Source: Spirochaetaceae bacterium
GTDB lineage: Bacteria; Spirochaetota; Spirochaetia; SZUA-6; Bin103
Reading direction: 5' to 3'
NCBI GenBank assembly: GCA_028818385.1
Contig: JAPPNY010000217.1
Location: forward strand, 1 to 12,718
Length of the DNA: 12,718 nt
The notes under the pieces are model-generated. The model saw nothing but the letters and a program-made list of their open reading frames with translations, had not been told where the DNA came from and made no database searches. Below are positions 1 through 5,407 of this stretch, one piece after another. A program made the translations under genes and the position numbers. Every line of letters begins with the position of its first letter. The stretch's first letter is position 1.

Positions 1-9
1 CTCGAATCC

Positions 10-495
10 TCAATTCAGCCAACTTTCGGGCTGGAGCGCGAATAACCCGGGGTGATAGAAGCGCGATCCGTCGCGCGAGCACCAGTACTTGCGCGGCGCT
101 GCGTACCAGACCGGGTCCACCAGGGAGACGTAGTCGCGGCGCACGCACTGGAACTCGTTCCAGTTCACCCAGCCCCAGATCGGCACTCCGTGCCGGCGCG
201 CCGCCTCCACGGCGCTGGCCAGCGGATCGCCGATGTCGAGAATGTCGGCCACGCGGTGCCAGTACTGCGCCGCCGGGTTGTGCGGGTCGACGCAGCCGTG
301 GTCGAACGGCGCCATCGCCTGCGACGGGTAGTACGCGCGGCCGGCCGTGTTGCACCGGTACAGGAAGGTCAGCCCGGTGCCGGCCAGCATCTCGAACAGC
401 CAGTCGAAGTAGTCGCCGTCGATCGGCCCGTCGTGGAACCGCGGCGGATCGGTGGGGTCGTAGTTGTAGAAGACGAGGAACCGTTCGGGAAGCAT
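10..495 (-). CDS. N-terminal part of a family-10-like glycosyl hydrolase (GHL10-like), ended early by TGA
   Basis: A 161-residue reading frame begins RFLVFYNYDPTD (residues 5-16) and holds an aromatic-rich block typical of a TIM-barrel sugar enzyme: DPLASAVEAARRHGVPIWGWVNWNE (90-114), where a helix leads into a strand ending in WGWVNWNE. A second block, GSRFYHPGLFALQPESWLN, closes the frame (143-161). This order resembles the family-10-like glycosyl hydrolases (GHL10 type), which are normally several hundred residues long and continue after this point with a PEVR-like helix. Here a TGA at 12-10 stops the protein, and the same frame then reads Gly-Phe-Glu up to the window edge. I therefore read this as a truncated gene or one with a nonsense mutation, though the missing part lies outside the window. 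There is no signal peptide and no clear ribosome binding site before the ATG. It lies downstream of hicA on the same strand. The family call is from pattern memory and is moderate. Confidence 0.55.
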   Translation of the reverse strand: MLPERFLVFYNYDPTDPPRFHDGPIDGDYFDWLFEMLAGTGLTFLYRCNTAGRAYYPSQAMAPFDHGCVDPHNPAAQYWHRVADILDIGDPLASAVEAARRHGVPIWGWVNWNEFQCVRRDYVSLVDPVWYAAPRKYWCSRDGSRFYHPGLFALQPESWLN

Positions 496-607
496 GGAGC
501 ATGCTACACGACGGCCGCGATTCTGGTCAGCACCGGCACACGTTGGCGCGGGCGCGATTCGGGCTGGTACCTGGGCCGCCCCAACAGCAACGCTTCGTCC
601 TAAACCG
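496..607. other. Intergenic region between hicA and the hydrolase fragment
   Basis: About 110 bp without a convincing gene. I see no clear promoter hexamers, no Shine-Dalgarno sequence in front of the hydrolase ATG and no T-tract terminator after hicA. The hydrolase could be read through from hicBA or have its own weak promoter here. Confidence 0.4.
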
Positions 608-814
608 CTAGAGCTCGGATTCCTGGACGCTGGCCAGTCGCATCAGGTGTCGCTGAAGCCCAACCTTCAAGGCTCTGTTTCCATGGACAGGGACAGAGAC
701 ACGAACTGGAGCGCCAGCTTTGGTGTAGATGTGGTGGCTCCCATGAACTCGCCTAAGTTGCCACCCTCGTGATTCGAGAATGCTGCAGAATCTCTTGCCG
801 CTAACGGCCTTCAT
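608..814 (-). CDS. hicA: HicA-family mRNA interferase toxin
   Basis: This 68-residue protein has the full HicA/YcfA small double-stranded-RNA-binding fold layout: an N-terminal helix with GKRFCSILESRGW (6-18), the catalytic GSHHIY block (25-30) with the conserved histidine of the family, then a basic strand and the VPVHGNRALKVGLQRHL motif (41-57). HicA toxins cut mRNA and tmRNA and stop translation until neutralised by HicB. The start ATG overlaps the stop of hicB as ATGA (814-811), so the toxin is probably made by coupled translation after the antitoxin. No separate Shine-Dalgarno is evident. Length matches the family, and the catalytic His is intact, so the toxin is probably functional. GC over 601-960 is about 54% by my count, well below the roughly two-thirds GC of the neighbours, which suggests later acquisition. 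Confidence 0.9.
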   Translation of the reverse strand: MKAVSGKRFCSILESRGWQLRRVHGSHHIYTKAGAPVRVSVPVHGNRALKVGLQRHLMRLASVQESEL

Positions 815-1014
815 ACAGCTATTTCGATCACTCTATCCTTCTTGGACAGTGGAATGTCGTCGACATCGACGGACAGGCACGCTTCGACAGCTTCGTAGAG
901 ATTTTTCAACAGCTCTTCGAAGGACTCCCCTTGCGTTACACAGCCGGGAATGGAAGGCACCTCCGCCCAGTATCCACCTTCCTCCGCTTGATGAACCACG
1001 ACCTTGATCTTCAT
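811..1014 (-). CDS. hicB: HicB-family antitoxin (short form)
   Basis: A 67-residue protein with the HicB/UPF0150 partial RNase-H fold: strand MKIKVVVHQAEEGGYWAEVPSIPG (1-24), CVTQG turn (25-29) and helix SFEELLKNLYEAVEACL (31-47). It binds and blocks the HicA toxin encoded directly after it. The ATG at 1014 is chosen because GGGAG (1026-1022) lies 7 nt upstream. The stop overlaps the hicA start as ATGA. The protein ends about 20 residues after the helix and lacks the C-terminal helix-turn-helix or ribbon-helix-helix domain found in longer HicB proteins. It may therefore neutralise the toxin without repressing its own operon by itself. A TTGACC hexamer at 1072-1067 and a TAGAAT hexamer at 1080-1075 on this strand are possible promoter parts, but neither has a good partner at normal spacing. 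Confidence 0.9.
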   Translation of the reverse strand: MKIKVVVHQAEEGGYWAEVPSIPGCVTQGESFEELLKNLYEAVEACLSVDVDDIPLSKKDRVIEIAV

Positions 1015-1026
1015 CTCGCCACTCCC
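1015..1026 (-). promoter_or_regulatory. Ribosome binding site of hicB
   Basis: On the minus strand GGGAG (1026-1022) stands 7 nt before the ATG at 1014. It fixes the hicB start, whereas hicA has no comparable site and appears to depend on coupling. Confidence 0.6.
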
Positions 1027-1107
1027 TGCTTCCGTTCATGGCACCATCGCAGATCGGGGCGGACACGGTCAACGATTCTAGATCAGCTCCCGGGATTCGT
1101 AGACAGA

Positions 1108-1138
1108 GAGAGGGCGGCAATCAGTGTGCCGCCCTCTC
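1108..1138 (-). terminator. Second of two tandem hairpins ending the ABC importer operon
   Basis: A perfect 12-bp inverted repeat, GAGAGGGCGGCA against TGCCGCCCTCTC, encloses a 7-nt loop. On the minus strand it starts 35 nt after the substrate-binding protein stop and is followed by TCTGTCT, a weak pyrimidine/T-rich tail. The strong GC stem and its position after the last operon gene support an intrinsic-type terminator. The poor T-tract leaves room for a Rho-assisted or 3'-end-stabilising role. Confidence 0.7.
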
Positions 1139-1145
1139 CTGTTCG

Positions 1146-1162
1146 GAGCCCCTTTGGGGCTC
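1146..1162 (-). terminator. First tandem hairpin after the substrate-binding protein gene
   Basis: GAGCCCC and GGGGCTC pair over 7 bp with a 3-nt loop, 11 nt after the stop codon of the substrate-binding protein. No T-tract follows, so alone it is more likely an mRNA 3'-end stabiliser. With the 12-bp stem just beyond it forms a tandem termination region separating the importer operon from hicBA. Confidence 0.55.
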
Positions 1163-1173
1163 TGAGTACCGGC

Positions 1174-3114
1174 TTAGCCTTCGATCCAGTACTGCTCCAC
1201 GTTGGTGTAGCCGGGGCTCTTCAGGCGCCAGCTCTGGATGACCGTCTCCGGCACGTTGCGGAAGTTGTTCTTGACGATCGCGACCGCCGGGTAGCGGACC
1301 GTGCCGATCATCCACACGTTGTCGACGTGCGACTGGATGATGTTCCTGCCGATCGCGATGCGCTCGTCCGGATCGGCGGTGGTCTGCATCTGTCCGTACC
1401 ACTCCTGAAGCTGCTTGATCTCGGGCGTCGGCTCCTCGCCGGCCTCGCCGTTGGTGGCGTACCAGCGCGCGGACTCGGGGGCCCAACCGTGCTGCGAGCC
1501 GCTCACGGGCACGTACCAGTTGGGGTCGATCGACCAGTGAATGCCGACGGTGAGGTAGGCGTTCACCATGAACTCACCGGATGCCCGGCGCTGCGACCAC
1601 AGGCTGCGGTCCTCGATCGAGATCGAGGTGCGGATGCCGACCGCCTCCCAGTGGTCCTTGATCAGCTCCAGCATGTCGGCCCCGCCGCCGGCTTCCTCGG
1701 CGCCATAGGAGGAGATGATGAGGTTCAACTCATCGCCGTCCGGGCGCAGGCGCATGTTGTCGCCGTCGCGGGCGGTCAGGCCGATGCCGTCGAGCAGCTT
1801 GTTCGCGCCGTCCGGATCGTAGTCGATGTGCACCGGCGGCACGAAGAACGGATCTGCCTCGACCGGGACCGCCTGCCACGGAGTGGCGACGCCCAGGTAG
1901 ACCAGGTCGCCGATCTCCTCGCGGTCGATGGCCTTGGACATGGCGATGCGGAAGTCACGCTCGTTGAACAGCTCGCGCAGCACCGCGTCCTCGTAGGTCA
2001 GGTTGAACTTCAGCGCGTCCGGGATCGGGTTGACCCACTGCCGCACCTGGTAGTCCTCCGCCGCCTCGTTCTCGACGAACAGCGTGAAGTTCCCGAAGCT
2101 CATGTAGCGCGACTGCATGTCGATCTCGCCCGCCATCGCCTTGAAGTTGGCGGCCTCGCCGCTCTCCACCACGTCGATCGCGATGCGGTCGATGTACGGG
2201 AGCTGCTGGCCGACCGTGTCCACCTTCCAGTAGAAGGCGTTGCGCTCGGCGATCTGGCGCGTCACACCGGTCGCCTCCGAGGCAAGCTTCCACGGGCGGA
2301 TGGTCGGGAGGTCCTGGTTCAGCGTCACGTTGTTCAACTGGCCGTAGCGCTGATGCCACAGCTCGAAGCCCTCGGCCTGGGCGGCCTCGTTGAGCTTGTC
2401 CTTGTCGGTGAAGTCGGCGTGGAACTGCTCCAGGTAGTGCCTGGGAGCGAAAATGCCGTCGCCACGGAAGGTCAGCACCTCCTCGAACAGGCCGTTGGTG
2501 TCGGCGAACGTGAAGATGATGGTCTGATCGTCGACCTTGGTCAGGGTGGGCGGCATGGTCTTGACCGTCAGCCACGACGGAAACACCGGGGTGACCTCTT
2601 CGTTCGAGTAGACGTTCTCGAACTGGTAAACGATGTCGTCAGCCGTGAACGGTGCGCCGTCGGACCACTTCATGCCCTCGCGCAGGTGGAAGGTGAACTG
2701 GGTCCCGTCGGGGCTCGCCTCCCAGCGGTGGGCGATGTTGGCGACCACGGCCGTGCCGTCGCGGGCGCGGCGCAGCAGGGGCTCGTAGCCCATCCGGTCG
2801 GCCAGGCGGTTGTCCGTGGGCCGCGTGGCCACGCGCCGCCAAGTGCCGCCGTACTGACCCACCGCTTCCGCGGGGGCTACCACCGCCGGCTCCAGCGGCA
2901 GGCGGTCGGCGACGGCGGGCAGCGTGCCGTCCGCCACCATGGCCTGCAGGACCGGGGCTTCGCTGTACTCCGTGATCGAGGCGCCGGTGTCACGCTCGAA
3001 GGCGGCAACCGTCGCCCACTGGCCCAGCGGGTACCCCACGCCGGCCTGGGCTACGCCCATCGCGGCCGCTGCGGTCAGCAGGACAGCCGTTACGAAAAAA
3101 CGAACATAGGACAC
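1174..3114 (-). CDS. ABC transporter periplasmic substrate-binding protein, SBP_bac_5 (peptide/oligosaccharide) family
   Basis: This 646-residue protein captures a solute in the periplasm and delivers it to the two permeases encoded upstream. The start is a GTG at 3114, because AAGGAGA (3127-3121) lies 6 nt before it. The in-frame ATG 54 nt further up has no such site and would bury the signal peptide. Residues 1-24 form a Sec signal (SYVRFFVTAVLL, small-residue stretch, AQA cleavage site) with no lipobox cysteine. After a leader with QYGGTWRRV (about 87-95) come family landmarks: SPDGTQFTFHLREGMKWSDGAPF, AMSKAIDREEIGDLVYLG and the C-terminal GYTNVEQYWIEG. The QYGGTW subgroup is often found with oligosaccharide importers in Thermotogae, rhizobia and spirochaetes, so a sugar ligand is as likely as a peptide. 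It is the last gene of its operon, ahead of a strong hairpin pair. The ligand cannot be read from the sequence. Confidence 0.93.
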   Translation of the reverse strand: MSYVRFFVTAVLLTAAAAMGVAQAGVGYPLGQWATVAAFERDTGASITEYSEAPVLQAMVADGTLPAVADRLPLEPAVVAPAEAVGQYGGTWRRVATRPTDNRLADRMGYEPLLRRARDGTAVVANIAHRWEASPDGTQFTFHLREGMKWSDGAPFTADDIVYQFENVYSNEEVTPVFPSWLTVKTMPPTLTKVDDQTIIFTFADTNGLFEEVLTFRGDGIFAPRHYLEQFHADFTDKDKLNEAAQAEGFELWHQRYGQLNNVTLNQDLPTIRPWKLASEATGVTRQIAERNAFYWKVDTVGQQLPYIDRIAIDVVESGEAANFKAMAGEIDMQSRYMSFGNFTLFVENEAAEDYQVRQWVNPIPDALKFNLTYEDAVLRELFNERDFRIAMSKAIDREEIGDLVYLGVATPWQAVPVEADPFFVPPVHIDYDPDGANKLLDGIGLTARDGDNMRLRPDGDELNLIISSYGAEEAGGGADMLELIKDHWEAVGIRTSISIEDRSLWSQRRASGEFMVNAYLTVGIHWSIDPNWYVPVSGSQHGWAPESARWYATNGEAGEEPTPEIKQLQEWYGQMQTTADPDERIAIGRNIIQSHVDNVWMIGTVRYPAVAIVKNNFRNVPETVIQSWRLKSPGYTNVEQYWIEG

Positions 3115-3120
3115 GTCGAA

Positions 3121-3127
3121 TCTCCTT
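3121..3127 (-). promoter_or_regulatory. Strong ribosome binding site that fixes a GTG start
   Basis: AAGGAGA on the minus strand is a near-perfect Shine-Dalgarno sequence, 6 nt before the GTG at 3114. It decides the substrate-binding protein start against the upstream in-frame ATG at 3168. It is the strongest site seen in the importer operon, consistent with the need for excess binding protein over permeases. Confidence 0.85.
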
Positions 3128-3144
3128 GTGGATGTGATCCCGCG

Positions 3145-3159
3145 TCGTGCCGTGCACGA
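3145..3159 (-). other. Hairpin between permease C and the binding protein gene
   Basis: A 6-bp stem (TCGTGC against GCACGA) with a 3-nt loop lies 18 nt upstream of the AAGGAGA site. With the hairpin at 3178-3193 it fills much of the 82-bp gap. It may act in 5'-end stabilisation of the binding-protein message. Confidence 0.35.
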
Positions 3160-3177
3160 GGCGGACACGGGAAGGTA

Positions 3178-3193
3178 GCGCGGTGCCCCGCGC
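3178..3193 (-). other. Hairpin directly after the permease C stop codon
   Basis: GCGCGG and CCGCGC pair over 6 bp with a 4-nt loop, starting 3 nt after the permease C stop. No T-tract follows. Such intercistronic hairpins commonly block 3'-exonucleases or cause partial termination, which adjusts the ratio of binding protein to permease. The role here is inferred. Confidence 0.4.
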
Positions 3194-3196
3194 GAA

Positions 3197-4342
3197 TCAA
3201 GCCTTGTACGGGTCCGCCGCGTCGCGCAGGCCGTCGCCGACGAAGTTGAACGCCAGCACGGTCAGCACGATCGGGACCGCCGGCAGCAGCAGCCAGGGGT
3301 TCAGCCCCACCGCGGTGATGTTCTGCGCCTCCTTGAGCAGCACGCCCCAGCTGATCTCGGGCGGGCGCAGCCCCAGGCCCAGGAAGCTCAGCCCGGTCTC
3401 CGCCAGGATCATGCCGGGGATGCTCAATGTGATGGACACAATGATGTGGCTCATGAACGACGGCAGCAGGTGGCGACGGATGATGGGCCCCTCGCGTTCC
3501 CCGGCCACCAGCGCCGCGGTGACGAACTCCTCCTCGCGCAGGGCCAGGAGCTTGCCACGCACCACGCGCGCCAGTCCGGTCCAGCCGAGCACGGACAGGA
3601 TCACGGTGATGGCGAAGTACCGTTCCACCTGCGTCCACGTCTCCGGGATCGCAGCGCTCAGCGCCAGCCACAGGGGGATCGTCGGGAACGAGCGCAGCAA
3701 CTCGATGACGCGCTGCACGACGGTGTCGGTGAGGCCGCCGTAGTACCCGGATATGCCACCGAGCAGCAGGCCCAGAACCAGGCTGATCGCCACGCCGATC
3801 AGGCCGATCGAGAGCGAGATGCGCGCCCCATACAGGATGCGCGACAGCATGTCTCTGCCAAGCCGGTCGGTGCCCAGCAGGAAGATGGTCGCCTCCTCGT
3901 CCACGCCGAACAGGTGCAGGTCGGTCTCGAACAGCCCCCACCATGCGTACGGCTGTCCGCGAGTGAACAGCTTGACGTAGTACCGCTGCGACCGGTCCTC
4001 GGTGTAGCTGCGGCGCAGCGAGCGCGGGTCGATGTGGCGGTCGAGCTTGTATACGAACGGTCGCAGCGAGAAGCCGCCCTCGCTGTCGTAGAAGTGTACG
4101 GCCTGCGGCGGCACGAAGGTGTGGCGGCCGTGGCGGTGCCGCGGGTCGTAGGGAGCGACGACCTCGCAGAAGGCGGCCAGCAGGTAGAAGAGCGCGGTCA
4201 CCGCGACGCCGACCAGCGCGACCTTGTGCCGGCGAAACTTCAGCCACATGAGCCGCCACTGCGAGGCGACGAACATGCGTTCCTCCGCGGAGTCGGCCGC
4301 GGACCGCCCGGTCGTGGGGAAACCCGTCGACGCCTCGCTCAT
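3197..4342 (-). CDS. ABC transporter inner-membrane permease, OppC/DppC family
   Basis: A 381-residue permease (BPD_transp_1 type) that forms half of the membrane channel. The N-terminal cytoplasmic segment leads to a first membrane helix (about 41-63). A long periplasmic loop follows (about 66-150, including FVPPQAVHFYD and WGLFETDLHLFGVD). LLGTDRLGRDMLSRILYGARISL (155-177) then opens the conserved core, with further helices to about 368. The EAA loop that docks on the ATPase is EEEFVTAALVAGEREGPIIRRHLLP (270-294). The long insertion is typical of a subgroup seen with oligosaccharide/solute importers rather than classical short-loop DppC. GGAG (4356-4353) lies 10 nt before the ATG. It starts 16 nt after the stop of permease B, so the two are co-transcribed. 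The partner ATPase is absent from the window. Confidence 0.94.
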   Translation of the reverse strand: MSEASTGFPTTGRSAADSAEERMFVASQWRLMWLKFRRHKVALVGVAVTALFYLLAAFCEVVAPYDPRHRHGRHTFVPPQAVHFYDSEGGFSLRPFVYKLDRHIDPRSLRRSYTEDRSQRYYVKLFTRGQPYAWWGLFETDLHLFGVDEEATIFLLGTDRLGRDMLSRILYGARISLSIGLIGVAISLVLGLLLGGISGYYGGLTDTVVQRVIELLRSFPTIPLWLALSAAIPETWTQVERYFAITVILSVLGWTGLARVVRGKLLALREEEFVTAALVAGEREGPIIRRHLLPSFMSHIIVSITLSIPGMILAETGLSFLGLGLRPPEISWGVLLKEAQNITAVGLNPWLLLPAVPIVLTVLAFNFVGDGLRDAADPYKA

Positions 4343-4358
4343 GCGGTGGCCACTCCGT

Positions 4359-5354
4359 TCATGCCCCGCGCTGTTCGAAGCGGATGCGCGGATCGATCGC
4401 GGCCAGCAGGAGATCGGACACCAGAGTCCCGACGACGGTCAGGAACGCCATGAACATCACGATGGTGCCGGCCAGGAACATGTCCTGGGCAAGCAGTGAC
4501 GACAGCAGCAGCGGACCCACGGTCGCCAGGCTGAGCACGACCGCGGTGATCGTCTCTCCGGAGATGATCTCCGGCAGCAGCCACGCGACGCTCGACACGA
4601 GCGGATTCACGGCCAGCCGTACCGGGTACTTGAACAGCAGCCGCCGTTCGCCCAGGCCCTTGGCGCGCGCGGTGATCACGTATTGGCGCGAGATTTCGTC
4701 GAGCAGGTTGCCACGCATGACGCGGATGAGCCCGGCGGTGCCGGCAGTCCCGATCACGATCACGGGGATGATCAGGTGCTTGAGCAGGTCGACCGCCTTG
4801 CCGAAGCTCCACGGCGCTTCGATGTACTCGTCGGAGAACAGGCCGATGCCGACGATGTCGAAGTTGCGGTAGAGGACGAACAGCAGCACCAGCGCCAGCA
4901 GGAAGTTCGGGATCGACAGACCCAGGAAGCCGACGCCCGAGAACAGGTGGTCGGCGGGGGAGTATTGGCGCACCGCCGAGTAGATGCCGATCGGGATCGA
5001 CATCACGTAGGTGAAGACGATGGATAACAGCGAGATCACCACCGTGAACAGGAGTCGTTCGCCGATCAGCGTCCGCACCGGCTTCTCGTGCTGGAACGAC
5101 TGGCCGAAGTCGCCGCGCACGAAGCCCCACAGCCAGCGCAGGAACTGGGCCGGCAGCGGTTTGTTCAGCCCGTACCGCGCCTCCAGGGCGGCGATCTCGT
5201 CCTCGGTCGCGGTCTCGCCGGTGGCGGCGAGATTGGCGATGTACGTGTCCAGATAGTTGCCCGGCGGCAGGTGGATGATGGCGAACGACACGACGGCGAT
5301 GACGAACAGTGTGGGAAAGAGCAGCAGGAGCCGCTTGACGATGTACTGTGCCAT
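4359..5354 (-). CDS. ABC transporter inner-membrane permease, OppB/DppB family
   Basis: A 331-residue permease that pairs with the following OppC-type subunit. It opens with the family-typical MAQYIVKRLLLLFPTLF helix (1-17), then a periplasmic region with the EARYGLNKPLPAQFLRWLWGFVRGDFGQSF block (58-87) diagnostic of OppB/DppB. Helices lie near 101-125, 135-165, 193-212, 253-285 and 295-320. The EAA motif that contacts the ATPase is RQYVITARAKGLGERRLLFKYPVR (223-246). It is the first gene of the leftward operon, 53 bp from the start of the divergent VCBS gene. No good Shine-Dalgarno precedes the ATG at 5354. A slightly earlier start is not available in a better context. Length is normal for the family. 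Confidence 0.95.
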   Translation of the reverse strand: MAQYIVKRLLLLFPTLFVIAVVSFAIIHLPPGNYLDTYIANLAATGETATEDEIAALEARYGLNKPLPAQFLRWLWGFVRGDFGQSFQHEKPVRTLIGERLLFTVVISLLSIVFTYVMSIPIGIYSAVRQYSPADHLFSGVGFLGLSIPNFLLALVLLFVLYRNFDIVGIGLFSDEYIEAPWSFGKAVDLLKHLIIPVIVIGTAGTAGLIRVMRGNLLDEISRQYVITARAKGLGERRLLFKYPVRLAVNPLVSSVAWLLPEIISGETITAVVLSLATVGPLLLSSLLAQDMFLAGTIVMFMAFLTVVGTLVSDLLLAAIDPRIRFEQRGA

Positions 5355-5407
5355 GTGCGGGCGAGGCGGGCGGCGGTGCGGACCGACCGTGATAGAGTGA
5401 ACGGCCC
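5355..5407. promoter_or_regulatory. Divergent intergenic region between importer operon and enzyme operon
   Basis: Only 53 bp separate the two divergent starts, so both promoters must overlap here or lie inside the coding ends. I see no clear -35/-10 pair on either strand. GATAGAG (5390-5396) is the only A/T-rich patch and lies close to the plus-strand ATG. The tight head-to-head layout suggests that both operons share control. Confidence 0.4.

Noticed and set aside
10..12. TGA read as tryptophan or selenocysteine in the hydrolase
   Set aside because: TGA ends several intact genes here and no SECIS-like stem can be judged at the edge. A nonsense change is the simpler reading.
931..3249. A 772-codon plus-strand frame opposite the substrate-binding protein
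   Set aside because: It lies opposite a clearly real gene with family motifs and is an Arg/Val/Asp-rich antisense product of high-GC codon use, with no recognisable domain.
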